From Bryopsis sp. KO-2023 (Eukaryota > Chlorophyta > Ulvophyceae > Bryopsidales > Bryopsidaceae): a DNA stretch of 64,000 nt. Where the stretch lies: NCBI GenBank assembly GCA_030272585.1, contig BSYQ01000005.1:1984001-2048000 (forward strand). Reading direction: 5' to 3'. The number at the start of each line of letters is the position of its first letter. Positions within the stretch are counted from its first letter, which is position 1. Below the pieces are notes generated by a model. It did not search any database and had not been told where the DNA came from. It worked only from the letters and a program-made list of their open reading frames with translations. A program made the position numbers and the translations under genes. Positions 1-12,639 of the stretch are shown here, one piece after another.

Positions 1-1
1 C

Positions 2-142
2 GCAGCCACAGAGCAAGTCGCGGCGGACCGTCCTTCGACCTCTACCACCCACAATCTCTCCACCGGCAACTCTGCACCGCACGGGGGCAATATTATTGCA
101 CCCTGCTTAGTCACTGGAAGGGAACATCGTAGAAGGATTTGA
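2..142 (+). CDS. possible 3'-terminal coding exon running in from the left edge
   Basis: Frame 2 is open from the window edge to a TGA at 140-142. It encodes 46 Ser/Thr/Asn-rich residues of ordinary composition ending GREHRRRI. The GC content is clearly higher than in the homopolymer-rich DNA that follows, as expected at the end of a gene. I recognise no domain and the upstream part lies outside the window. Frame 1 is also open to position 138, so the frame choice is weak. Confidence 0.25.
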   Translation, partial: AATEQVAADRPSTSTTHNLSTGNSAPHGGNIIAPCLVTGREHRRRI

Positions 143-3100
143 CTACGTCACTGTGGCGGTGATCTTTTTCTGGTGCTGGGTAGATTCTTTATCGCGTGAA
201 AAACACGAAAACACACGAGAGGGGTGGAAAAACAGCCAGCCACCAGCTGCGGGAGCGCAACGCTGGTAGATAACCGTGAAAAGCCTTTCGGAGCTGGTTG
301 GCACTTGGCGAAGTAAATATAGTTTTGTCTGTTCTACTGATCTGGACTGGCGATGTTCCCCCCACTTGTACGAAATGGCGGCTTCTTCACGTGTCAAGGA
401 TCGTACTTGCACAAGACTGACACGATTTTTGACGTTTGGTGCGCCAGCACCGCCAGCCCACGTCGCTTTTATATAGCTCTTTTTTTTTCTTGTGTAGATC
501 AAATTTTTTTTTTTTTTGGATCACCATCGCATTACATTTCGAAGAGAAAGTCTGCAAGTTTTTTTGCTGATTGCAAAAAGTTTCCTTTTCTGTGGAGGTT
601 TGCTTTTTCCCAGATTCTGTGTGTTTCTTCTGACTTTTTCGAGATATATTTTCCTATTTTCGGTAGAAAGTAAATTTATATTCTTACTGGCGACCATATT
701 TTGAGAGAAAAAACATCGGGTGGGAGGGTCTGCTTGACACCGAAGCGGATGGTGCATGTCAGAAAACCAGGAAAACGTTGGAAGGGAAAAAGAAATATCA
801 AATCAAATCATGATCACACACGAAGAAGCTGCTCGTCTTCTATTGCGGAAAAAAAGTCGAGAAATAATATAAAAAGAAATATTATCTGTAGCCCTTGCCT
901 TTTGTTCAGGTGCAATTCAAAACCACATTCACCCCTCTGCCCAGCGGTACCCAGAATATAACCCACAGTCAGACACAAAAATTCCTTGGTTGAAATAAAG
1001 AGGGGTGAAAAAGGATGGCAGAAACTTGCCAACCTTGAACCCTTCATTCATGCACTTTTCACAGCTCCACACATGATAATCTTACAATTGGAAGAGTCCC
1101 ATGCAATCTATATTGTGTGTATCTGTGTTTGCCCCTATTCTTCCAAACTCCTTTTCACAGGGTTGTCTATGTATGCCACCCTCCCCAAACTTTTCCCTTC
1201 TAAACTATCCCGGAACAAAAACCAAGAAAAAGAATCGTCGACAAAAACAAAAATCAAATTTTTGTGGGAAACCCTCGCAAAAAACCTTTGCGATTTGATC
1301 AAAGCTTATCTCATCTTCATTCTATTTTGGGCAACCTATGGCTTGTGCGAATGTCAAGTCTCCACCCCTTTTTGTCAAAAAAAAGAAAAAAGAAAAAAAT
1401 AATAACTGATCTACACAGAAAGGCAAAAAAGGAGGCATTCCTCAAGGAATCGAAGAAAAACAATTCCGGGCATGCTTTCAATCGGAACACTTTTCCCAAA
1501 AACTTCCAGATGAAGGGGGAAAAAAGCCAATTCTTGTTAACACAAAATGAAAAAAAAGAGAGAACTAGATGTACATTTTTCCCTGTCTTGGATGCCCCAC
1601 ACATTCCTTCCAATTATCAGAAAAAAAAACAAAAAACATAAATATTTTTTTCTTGGAAAAATTCACCAATATTTTTCCTTTCTTTTGAATTATCTGCCGG
1701 CAACCACTCACGGAACACAAATTCAATTTTTCGTTCCAATTCAACCCTATTCGCTGAGAAATGCCAGCCCAATCTCTCAAACTCTTTTTCTTTTTTTCTT
1801 TTTCTCGAAAGTCTCGTTTTTTTTTTTCCACCACAAAGTCAGCAGCCCTTATGACAAAAACTCTGCTTCACAAATAGTACCTCCTCCAAACCCTATACAT
1901 CCATCGACCCCCCAAAAAGTCGGAACGATCTATTTCTACAATGAAGAATTTGAAAAAAAAAATAACCCTCCTGCTTTTCTGCTTCTACCGAGTGGTAGTG
2001 GTCCTTATAGAAAGTGATTGAAAAAATTGACCCAAGTAAAAAAAAGAAGAAAAAAAAAACCAAACAAAACAAAACACCACCCCTCTTTTTTTTCAACCCG
2101 TCATGGCTCTCAATGAGAGAGAGGGGAAAAAAAAAGAATCGACATTGAAAAAAAACAAGAGGAAAAAAAAAGAAAGAAAACACTGTCGCTTTTTCAATCT
2201 TAATTACTAATACATATGTGTGCACATGCAACACAAAACAAGATTAGTCATATTCTCGTAGTCTGCTGATAATGCACAATTCTCTTTTTTCCCCCTTTTT
2301 TTTTTTTTTTTGGAAGCCCACTGAAGCTTCTTTTTCTTGCAGCGAACTAAAAATTTGAAAAAAAAAAATATTCATATATCTCTCACAGAAAAAAAAAAAT
2401 TAAAAAAAATTCTGTGCGATTTTGAAGATAGATATTTTCACAGATGGAGAATATCAAAAAACTTTTTTTTTGTTTTTTCTTCTCCACACTCCTCCGACAG
2501 CTGTCTATCATTTATGAGTCTAATTATTTTTTTATTTTTGTTGTTTCTTCTTGATAAATTCTCTTCCTATCCACCCCCTGTTTTCGATTGTGTTTTTTTT
2601 CTCCCCACTTATTTTCTTTGGGGGTCAATCGAATTCTAAAAAGAGTTTTGACAATCTTCTATGCCCCTCCCCCCTCCCCACTATATATTTCTTTGGCAAA
2701 AAGATTCCTCACACTTGCAGTAAATCTTTTTTTCGTCTTGAAAAGAAAAAAAGGAAAAAAAAAATAGATCTCCCTCCTCTTCCCCTTCTTTTTTGTTTTT
2801 TTTTTTTTCAAATTCATATCCTTTTTTTTTTGTTTTTTTCAAGTCACATTATAAAAAGTTAATTCTCGTTTTTATCAAACCAAAACACAAATACACCGAA
2901 TGTGCAGTTGCGTCGTATCTTCTTTTGTATTTTTTTTTATATATATTTTTTTCTATTTCAGTTTTGTGAAGTCTATTCAACACCCCCCCCCCCCAAACAC
3001 ACACCCTCCTCCAACAACCCAGAGAAATTTTTTCAGTATTTCATTTTCGACCCAAAACTTCCCTCCCTAAAAACCAAATTCTGTATTTTTTTCTCCTCCT

Positions 3101-3432
3101 CATTCTCCCTCTTCCCTGTTTTTTTTTTTGTTTTTTTTATAACTTTTCCACTTCTTCCCCCTTCTTTTTTTTTATACTTATCCATTTTTTTCCCCCATTT
3201 TTTCCCCCCTTTCACACAAATAACATTCTCTCTCTATCCCCTTCCCCAACCCAACCCCACCCCCGCAAAAAAAAAAACCAAAAAAAATGAAAGGAGAAAA
3301 GCATTGTTCCAATAGTTTTTTTTTCCTTTGGTTTATACGTTGCAGTTTATGATTGAAAAAGTTGAAAAAAAAAAAAAAAAAGATTTGAAAAAAACCCCAA
3401 AAAAAACAAGCCTTTATCAAAAACAAGCCGAC
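143..3432. other. AT-rich spacer without a supported gene
   Basis: The stretch is dominated by A and T homopolymers. From about 2270 to 3270 the plus strand is nearly pure pyrimidine (T and C runs broken by short purine islands). Open frames here are made of Phe, Lys, Ser and Pro and look like composition artefacts. The 240-480 part is less biased and could be a promoter or 5' UTR, but I see no start with a consistent splice pattern. Confidence 0.6.
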
Positions 3433-4929
3433 CTATTCAGTCCAAGTTTTTGGCAAATGGCCTCCGAATGCCCATTGCAAAATTTGACAACCTCTCAGGT
3501 CTGAGTCTGACATAGGGACTTTTTCTCTCCTTTTTGTTACGCCGATTTCTTTGCTCGCCAGCGACACCTTCTGCCATGAAGGCTCCTCCTCCTCCACCCC
3601 TAAAAATCACCCAAAAAGTTTAAAATAATAAATAATAAGAAAAACAATACAGAAAGACTAAAGGAAATATGACTTGCAGATATGTATGTGGATGGTTTCA
3701 ATTGCCCGTCACAAAAAAAAAAACAAAAAAAAAGTTCAACCGAATCAGATGTGGAGAAACGGCTTTTTCGTTTTAAAGAAAAAACATGCAAAATATGTTG
3801 GTTTGATCACCTTTTTCGACAAATCTTCTTTTCTTCTTGCTTCTCTCTGTATCTTCCTCTATTTCATTTTTTTCAGTCAGACATGTGGTGTCCTGCAGAA
3901 AATCGACAGACAGCTCCCTTTTCAAGCCAGTCCTTTTTTTTTCGGCTTTGTTACTCTCCTTTTTTCCTTTCCTCGTTTGCTCCCCTTCTTTCCCTTTCAA
4001 ATTCTTTCCGGCTTCCTTTCCTTTTTTCTTCCCCCCCCTCGGTTTCTGCGATTTGATTTCTGGGGAAAAAAAAGACGAAAACAGGTCATTTTTTAAATGA
4101 ACATTTTTCTTACTTTTCTTTCGAGACGACCTTTATCGAAGTATCAGTTTTGGTTTTTCAAAGGGAAAAAAAAGGGAAAAAAAATAAAAAATTATGCGGG
4201 ATTGTTTGAAATACAATTCGTGGGAATGGCTGCGCTCAGAAAATTTTTACCACAAAGTTTGAAAAATCAAACAAGCTAACTGATTTGATTTTTTTACAAT
4301 TCAAGTTGAGAAGATTTTTGAAAAGATAAATTTCCATATCGGTATGATGGAAACACATACACACCCTTTCCCTTCTGATCGTTTCTCCCAATTCCCAAGC
4401 TTTGACAATAAAAAAGAGCTTTCAGTTTTTTTTTATCTCGACACACTGATGTTCCCAGCGTTCGTTTTTTAAAGACAAAAACAGGGGGGGGGGAGAAAAA
4501 AATTCAGCACCGCAACGATGACTCCTTTTTTTTTCTCCTGTACCTTTGGCTGTTGAGATATTCGGCTTTGCGTCGCTGGGCAAATTATTAGGCAACATTG
4601 TTTTATCAAAAATCAACAAATCGTTGGATTCATCCAGGGAATGGCTGCCTTCTGTTTCGAACAGACCTCGATCATCCGCCTAGAAAACCAGAGATAACAA
4701 ATTACATCCACAGCAAAAGAAACAAATGTTGCAAAGACATTCGAGTGTGAAAAATAGGGAAAATGTATTACCTTTTTAGATACCCAATAATTCCAAATTT
4801 ATTCCGGCCAGATTTTTGTATTTCTACAATATCTTTTTTTTTTTTTTTTCTGACGCCTCCAAATGAAAAATTGAAAAAACAAAAGAGAGGGGGAGAGAAT
4901 GAACATGCGAAATTAAAAATGGGAGAAAA

Positions 4930-4996
<67 letters not shown>

Positions 4997-7221
4997 ACAA
5001 GTTTCCAGTAACAATGTCGGGAAAGATTTTTTCTTTTTTCTTTTTCATGACACACCAATTGATTGCTCGTCATTCCCTCTAAGAAGGAACCAAAAGTGAA
5101 AGATTCTGTGCATGAATCGGTACCCCTGGGACTTCCAGTACAACCTTTTTGTACCGCCGTACCATCCCATCCCAATGTACCGCTGGATTGCACTGGAATT
5201 AACTGTTGGTTGGTGGAGACCGGAATGTAATTTGGAGAAAATTCCATAGAGCCTATTTTTTAGAGAAAACAAAACCAGGCAATTCAGACATAAGGCAATT
5301 CAAGCACCTAAAACGAAAAAGAGCACCCGCCAGAAACACATATTTTTTTTCAAAAGATTTTCGTTCTCTTTAATCGATCCTCTGAAAAACTGATTGGTAT
5401 TTTTTGTTTCAAACATTTCTGGGGTGAGGTGGGGTGGAGGAGGGGTTCGGAGAACCACAATAAATATGAACGTTACTTTTTCTTAAGGTAGGGAGGAAAA
5501 AAAAGCAAAATAAAACACTGCAGCAATTCCTATTGATTGGAGATTAAAAGCAAAATAAATTGAAAGGAAAGAAAAATTGGAGATTAAAAGCAAACTAATT
5601 GAAGGAAACAAAAAGAAGGTTTGGCACAGGGGTTTTCTTCGCAAGTCAAATTCCCTACCTGTTGAACCAATGTTTGTGTTCGGCAACAGCAGCGGAGAAA
5701 ACAACGAATCGTATTCTAAAGAAGAGGGGTCCATCGACCTTCTTTGTCTGAGCGGCGATTGGCCCATCGAATTCCCCTTTTAAGAAAAAAAAATATATGA
5801 AAAAAACACTTTGATCGGAAATGGTAATTAACTTTTTTCAAGAAACTTTCCATTCATGGAGAAAAGAAGTTGCTTTCGGAGAAAAAAAAGAGAAAAATAT
5901 CGAAAACGTTTTTGCGTGATGCATCCAGTTTTCTTTGAATGCATACACAATCTGATGCAAAAACGTATACACTAACAAAAATTTTAATACACTGATAATA
6001 ATTTTCAGTAATAACAAGTAATGTAGTAAAAAGGAAACTTAAGAGAAAAAATAAAAATAAACAAACGAAGACTACTTGTCTGGAAATATGATCGGAATAA
6101 AAAAAAAGGAGGGATGGGAAAAAAAAACATTGAATGGCCAAATCTATTTCAGAAAAAAAAGGAAAAGGAAAGGAACTCACCAATGGACAGCGATACATGA
6201 TTTTCTGGTTTGGAAAAGAATTCGACATTGGATCAATTGATTCTCCTCCACCGGATCTTTGCAATTGAAAGTCTAGATGTTGAAATGCCTGAATGTCAAA
6301 CCACCACAAGAAAGAAAATACGATTAAAAAAAAAAAAAAGCAAAACTACGGATGGTTGAACTGCTTCTTCAAGCATCCGGATGGAAAATATTCAATCAGA
6401 AAAGAAGAAAGAAAAACAGAAAAAAACCCCAGAAAACTGCTCATCGAAAGCAAAAACCAGGTGAAAAATTCAAAAAGGCAGGAAGCGGTGGATTGACAGA
6501 GAGGGAGGTGATGGGTGTGGGAAGATGGCAACCGATTTTTATTTTATTTTCTTTTATTTTTTATTTTATTTTCTTTTATTTTTTATTTTATTTTCTTTTA
6601 TTTTTTATTTTATTTTATTTTTGAAAACAAGAAACCTACATCGATTTGAGTCTGATTCCACATTGCACAGCCTTTCCTCTGGTACCAAAGGTTTTCCTGG
6701 AATGCAAAAGAAATCCAACTTTTTGTCATTACACAACTCAATACATCTGTTTTTTATTTTTCCCTGGAAACAAGATTTTTTTTTAAATTAACATCCACAA
6801 CATCACGACCATGTATATATGTATATATATGCATTTTCTTTAAAATATTTATTTTTCAAGGAAAGGAAGAAAAACAAAAGTAACCAGCAAAAAAAATGCG
6901 TTATATTTTTCCCAAAGACACTAGTTTGCTTGGTTGTCGTCGTCGCCGACGACACAACCCCAAAGGCAATGAGCACCGGTTTCAAATTACACCACCATCT
7001 AAGGAAGAAAAAAAATAAAACCCAAACGAAACTACCAGCAGTAACAAAAAATACTCGACCCAATAACGTAAACGCAATGCCACCCCTTGCCCACCTACCG
7101 AGCCTTTCGGCTGAGAAAAACTCCACCCCTCGTCCAGCCTATCGACAGAACGAGCGTCGAATTCTGTCGCTCCTCCTCGCAGATATCGAAATTGACCTCT
7201 ATCCAAATAACCTTCCGCCAT
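3433..7221 (-). CDS. unrecognised 343-aa protein, 10 exons
   Basis: Exons in transcript order: 7221-7095, 6696-6640, 6360-6350 (11-nt microexon, least certain), 6288-6181, 5776-5659, 5252-5056, 4679-4544, 4279-4251 (29 nt), 3892-3811 and 3599-3433. All boundaries are GT-AG. Phases agree throughout and the total of 1032 nt is exactly 344 codons with the stop. The start is the first ATG in the 127-nt first exon (MAEGYLDRG). The protein is hydrophilic, rich in Ser, Asn, Gly and acidic residues, with no signal peptide or membrane segment. A basic patch near residues 279-284 (SKKKRR) is followed by a Glu run (VEEEEP), which suggests a nuclear protein. I recognise no domain. The gene lies tail-to-head downstream of IBA57 on the same strand, with 1190 bp between them. 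The two smallest exons were chosen because they restore the phase, so they need transcript support. Confidence 0.6.
4927..4997. repeat. (AAAT)n microsatellite, about 18 units
   Basis: An uninterrupted tetranucleotide run inside an intron of the 3433-7221 gene. On the minus strand it reads as a repeated LFIY open frame, which is a composition artefact. Confidence 0.95.
6537..6622. repeat. T-rich minisatellite, about 22-bp unit
   Basis: Three and a half copies of a unit built from ATTTTATTTTC and TTTTATTTTTT, inside an intron of the 3433-7221 gene. Confidence 0.85.
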
Positions 7222-8411
7222 CCAAGCCACGACCCGGTTTTTTTTGTTCTCTTGATAATATTTCGATCGAACAGATTATTATCGTTGGCTTTTTTTTTGC
7301 TTCTTTTTCCTCCGCTTCCTCGTTCTTTTTTTGTTTGTCGAATAAAATTTGATAAGCGCTTTCCTTGCTGTGTTTTTTTTTTGGGGTGTGAGTTGCGTGC
7401 GTGTGCATGGAAAATAGGCACTACGAAAACGTACTAATTCACTGTGGAATCGCAGTGAGCAAACACACTAAGAATTGGGAAGAATATATATGCATGGATG
7501 AGGAAGCATATGTATGCAAACACACATACATGACACGCTCACAGCACCCACGTGCCAAAAACCTCCTGGAGAACTGTGAACGATGTTTCTCTTTTATTTT
7601 TTTTCTTTGAACTATGAACGATGTTTTTCTTTTAACCGATCAATGATTACATGTTGCCTGAGGAGCCACTCTGATGTTTTTCTTTTATGTCTGTGCCGTC
7701 TACACATCAATCATTAATCCCCTTCCACCATCAACGTTGCAAACAAACAAACATCGATTACATTGTGTAGGAGAGATATTCTCCTATTACAATGATCAGT
7801 AAAAATCAAATGTGACCATGTGTTTGCAAACAAACTGTTGGGCTGATGATCTTATAGCTTCATTCGCGCTACCACAAACAAACAAACATCAAAGTGCATT
7901 GCACCCACTCCGTTGCTGAAACCGAAATCCTCATCCCATCCAAGGGAAAACACGATTTGATTTATTGGAGTTGGCGGCTTGCAATTTTGTGCAAGTAAAA
8001 GAGGGAAAGTGGAACCAAACGATCAATCAATCAATGATTACATGTTGCCTGAGGAGCCACTCCGTTATCAACTTGACTTGACTTCGCAAGAAGCCGACCC
8101 AAGGCCTAGAAACAAACACAGAAACAGAAACGAAAGGGCTACACAACATATCCATTTTTTCTTAAGAGATTTGGGCTAGATCACCTCGGTTGGTGGTGGC
8201 CTTTACCAAGCAAGTTTTGTGAAATTAAACATTCACTCATTCACACAAAGGGTTCAACATCACCAGGGACAAAAATCAAAAGCAAAAAGTTGATTACAGG
8301 GACTCAAATTCTTCTTAAAAAAAAACCAAACAAACGCGCATGCCACAAGAAAGTAAAATCTATATGTGCGGGATGAAAGCCAAGCAAAACAATTGCATAA
8401 AAGAGGAAGTG
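7222..8411. other. intergenic region with dispersed short direct repeats
   Basis: The region lies between the start of the minus-strand unknown gene and the stop of IBA57, so it must hold the former's promoter and the latter's 3' end. A 33-bp direct repeat (key segment CATGTTGCCTGAGGAGCC) occurs at 7639-7671 and 8030-8062. The words AAACAAACAAACATC and GAACGATGTTT also recur. I see no gene. Confidence 0.7.
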
Positions 8412-11400
8412 CTAATTCTGCTCCAAACTAGCTTCATCTGTTATCCATTTCGGAGGCCACCAGCCTGGAACTTGAGGTTCGATTTCCGACAAAGATGAAT
8501 CGGTCAGCAGGTGACCAGCACCTCCTACAAAAACACACCATAGGTGAATAACCCCCCAAGAATATACGTAGTTCTATTTTCCGGGGGGAGGGGTATACGT
8601 AACGCAACGCAATGTTTTGTAACGAGTTGCCTGTTGAGCTAAGTCTGTATGAGTTTCATTCACCTTTCTTCACCAGGCCTATCCAACAACAGAAAAGTTC
8701 ATTTATCTTTTTGCCTGTCAAGGGTTCTCGATCGAGAATCCTCATGAGCAAAAAAAGGGAGAGTTCTGCGCTGGTGTTGTAATGCGATTGCCCAACAGAT
8801 GCACAGGATAACTACTGTCATGCTGTTACCAGAAATTGCTTGCACGGTGGGCTCCAAGCGTAAAAACACCAGTGCATAATTCCTTTCCACAGCCCTTACT
8901 TCCCCGATGGATTTTCCCCCTGGCTCCAGGATAACAGCCTCACCAACACCTTCACACAAACATAAAAAGCCATATGCTTGCGTTAGATTTTCTAAGAAAG
9001 CCTGAAAAACTAGATACAAACCTAAATCTAAATTTGAATTTAAAATATATTCGCCCCCCAGTTCATTTTCTATTTTTTTGTTTGTTTTTCTCCAGGGGGG
9101 CAGGATAGATGGAGTTTATCCATTTGCTAAAGTATGGAAATCAATAAAAATATCACGGGGACTCTTGGTAACGAAATACGTTTCAAGGACCAGCAGTGGA
9201 GATATCCCCCATAATCGTTTCAACCCTGAAAAACTGGCGAAGCAAAAATATGTTTCACCATTGAAGAAACAGCCTGCATGTCTGTCTTTGGTGTGTCTGT
9301 CCTCTGTTTAAAACTCACACTAAATTTTAAACAGAAATTCGGATCGAGGTCACCAGGAGTTTCGCACACATTTTCCGCTAAGAGGTTGCACACCTGTGAG
9401 TCCGCTCAAGATTTTTGCAGGCATCAGCCGTTTCCTGATGCGCCCTTGGAAGTGCGTCCGAGCGGTGAGTTCTTGTCCGACATAGCAGCCTTTCGTGAAA
9501 CTCACCCCATTCAAAACATCCATGTTGTGCTCCAAAGGTAGCGCACCCCCTGAAAAAAAAATCACACATCCACCCCATGAGCCCCACCCAGCACCAAAAA
9601 GATGTGCGAAAAGCCAAGAAACATGGCCTTTCACTCGCTCGATTCTTGAGTCGGCTCACCGGAGGGTATTTCAATCGGTCCCTCCCCCACCCCATGTCTG
9701 ACTCGCCAATACTTGTAATCGGAAGGCGTTCCTTCTTTCATTTCGTTTTCGTTGGTGACATAGAGACTGCTCCACTCTAAGTCTGACTTCTGCTGAACTC
9801 CAGGGTTCCAGGTGCTGGGCCTGATGAAGCGTGCACCGAGACTTGGTAGTCTGGGATCGATGGGCAGCCCCTCTGAGAGAACATTCACCCCACATCACTT
9901 GGTGGATCTACCCCTTTTTTTTTCCTTTTCGTTCCGAATTATTTTACAACGGGTTATAAAAAACGGGTTATGCTTTGCATGAAACCTTGTGGATATCCAC
10001 TGTTATTCACCACCCACCCAGCACAGAACTTGCTGGACGAAACAGAAGAACACCATCTTGATCGGGGGGGGGGGGGGTTCATATGTTTTTCAGGCGGGGA
10101 TGCATTCAGCATACCACCATCTTGCTAGTTTACATCCAGCCCCACAAAGAAAACAGGGTTGTGATGACTGCCCCCCCTGCAACTCGTCAGACTCGTGTGG
10201 CAAAGCAGCTATGTCTGACAGTGTGCCTACCTGGATTCCCGAAATTCTCCCCAAACAGAGCCCACACTTTGAAATCATCCGAGACGTCCTGCACGTCCAC
10301 AACCGCCCGAAGCCGATACCTGCAACACACACCACCAGACAATCTCATTTCTTCCAGCACAATCAAATAAAAAAGTATAATAACAGCATATCATGAACTT
10401 AATTCTGTTCTTGAATATCGGCACTTCTTGAAAAAACGGCCGAAATTCACAGCCCTGCTTGACGCACCGATTATCATGCTCAACACTTGCAAAAGTTGTT
10501 TTTGTTCCTTTCACACTCACCAGACCAACATTTTTTGAAGCTCCGCCATACATTCTTTCCCCACTTCCATGAAAACAGATAATTCGTCGCCGGCTGAACA
10601 ACACGCATGCAAAAGATGAGAAAATGGCCCCACCACCAACATGTGGAAACCAAATATATACGATTTTTCACAGCAACGTTTTTTTTTTGTCAAACCTCAG
10701 TTGCTAGAACAAGAAGAGATTATTTGCGATGGAGTTTTCCTGACACCTTTTCTGTTCGAAGGATGTAATATGACGTCGTATTGAACTCGACCCTTGGGGT
10801 TCAATTTGGCAGCGTATAATGGTTTTGGATCTGCACCCATCAACACAAACGTTTTTTTTGTTTTTTTTTCGGGTTTTTTTCTCAACTCTCTTCCCAGTGA
10901 CATTTTTGTTTTCAAGCCAACATGTTTCTTAATACAGGATATTCCCAATGCTTCATTTTCTTGGCTCGACAAAAACCCTGAAATTACATTTGCAATCGAA
11001 CCTTGCCTTCCACTGTTTGTATTAACGAAAATACACAAAAAAAAGCAGTCTGTAAAAAAAAATAAAAATCAAATAATGTTTCGACATTGGTTGATTTTGG
11101 AAAGAGCGCCGACCTTCTGTGTCAATGAGCCAGACATCGTTGCTTAGCAACCCCTGCCCCAGACGTTAAATTTCAGCTGTTCATTTACAAAACACAACCA
11201 TGCATTTGAAAACACAACCATGCATAAGAAACTGAAATGAAGCATTCAATGAGAAAACACACAAAGAAAAAACTGGGCATTTTTCTACTGCCCCGGTTAT
11301 TTCCAGGCATTTTTACCTCGATTGGCACCAGGAATCGAAAGAGATCACAAAAATTTCCACACAATGGACCGAGCAGACGTTCTCTATGTCAGTCAGACGT

Positions 11401-11659
11401 CTTTTTCCGGCATCAACTCAAGATTAAGGATTTTCCTTTCGCAAAAAAGTACCTGTAAATAAGAGAAAATGTCTCGTCCAGCGAGCCGCAGCACCCCTCG
11501 ACTTTCCTCCAGACAGGCATACTGGGGTGCGGTCTTGGTGCGTTTTTTCTCATGTGGAGACAGCGTGCCGTCGCTCGGGAAACCGCTGGAAGCATACGAT
11601 TGGAATTCCCATTTGCGAAAGGGTGCCAGCAATGCCCTGCGGACACTTCTTCTCAACAT
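8412..11659 (-). CDS. IBA57: IBA57, mitochondrial Fe-S cluster assembly factor (YgfZ/GcvT fold)
   Basis: IBA57-family proteins act with ISCA proteins in the mitochondrial matrix in late [4Fe-4S] maturation, for lipoate synthase and aconitase-type targets. Exons: 11659-11453, 11153-11114, 10830-10747, 10593-10521, 10319-10231, 9872-9660, 9549-9394, 8949-8830 and 8524-8412. All are GT-AG, and the 1095 nt make 364 aa, close to the usual 350-360. The Arg-rich N-terminus ([16 protein letters not shown]) looks like a matrix presequence. Family landmarks follow in order: [12 protein letters not shown] (about 66-77), [25 protein letters not shown] (about 170), the signature KGCYVGQE at 255-262 with Cys257, then RIRKRL, and VPGWWPPKW near the C-terminus. 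The start is the only ATG upstream of the presequence in that exon. No break or missing key residue is visible. Confidence 0.95.
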
Positions 11660-12639
11660 GCAATTTTCCCCAAGTCGAGAAGGGACCCAAAATGTGCATG
11701 CAGAAACAGATCGATTTGGGATGTCGGTGTTACGTCTTCTTCAGCGATTTCGTAATCGGTTGATTGAGTGGTGGAGGGCGGAGGATTTGGGTGGGGTTTT
11801 CAAAAGAACGCAAAAGAAGAGAAAAACCACAAGGAAACAACCAAGGAAACCTGCAAGGAAATCATGAGTGGTGGATTGGGTGCAGCACTGTGGACGAGGT
11901 CGGCCCAGAGCGACAGCTTTTTTCCAAGCGAGTTTCAGATGCATTCATTCACACCAGAATCACCTACCCGAAGCAATTCCCCAATCCAACCAAAACGCAG
12001 CCCAGGAAACTTGCGCTCTTCAAGACTCTTGAAAAAAAAAAAAAAAAAATTCTTGGTGGAAAATTCTCATGGAGGGACGAATATCCATGAAGGGGCGTGC
12101 GCAGAATCGTATCGCAGCACCAGAAATTCGTTCAACACGTTTTGTTGGTGAAGGTCGAAACTCGTTGGACCAGTCCCATCGCTTGCTTCGCTAGAAAACC
12201 AACAACCCAGGCGCCGTGGCCCCGAAAATCGCAGCACCAATTTGAGTTCATTGCTGAAGAAAGTCGACGAAAGCAACACCTTCCCCCAGATCCATCGATC
12301 GATCTGAAAAACCCCGCCGCCGCTGCGGATCGAATTTTCAATGTGAGTGCATGCCACGGGGGAGGAGGCGATCTTTCTTCCAACAGAGAGCGCCACGGCA
12401 AAAAAGAGTTCCTGGAGTTTCTTTTGAAACGAACCCGCAGCCAGTAGAGATTGGAGTGGTCGGACTAGTTGCTTTTTTGATCACCGTTTTATGTGCTGCG
12501 AGTAGAAAAAAAACGATCGTGAATGCGATGTGGAATTTTACAGAACCTAACCCCGATTTCGCTCGCTGGTGGTTGGTTTCGGGATTTACTCGTGTAAAAC
12601 AAACATTGATTAACGATCGTTTTGAAATTCTGTTTCAGG
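11660..12639. promoter_or_regulatory. divergent intergenic region, IBA57 and Cys-rich gene
   Basis: The region separates two divergently transcribed genes, so both promoters should lie here. The plus strand at 12634-12639 reads TTTCAG directly before the Cys-rich gene's ATG. That gene may therefore have an upstream non-coding exon. Open frames of about 110-130 codons occur on both strands around 11750-12450, but none joins to a recognisable product. Confidence 0.5.

Noticed and set aside
4824..5247. minus-strand frame with repeated LFIY
   Set aside because: It reads through an (AAAT)n microsatellite in an intron; only the part 5056-5252 is an exon, in a proper splice context.
9989..10396. 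135-codon plus-strand frame
   Set aside because: It is antisense over IBA57 exon 5 and introns; the minus-strand exons have consistent phases and family motifs.
12097..12447. plus-strand frame of 116 codons between IBA57 and the Cys-rich gene
   Set aside because: The opposite strand is equally open, there is no motif, and it joins to no neighbour; treated as promoter or UTR.
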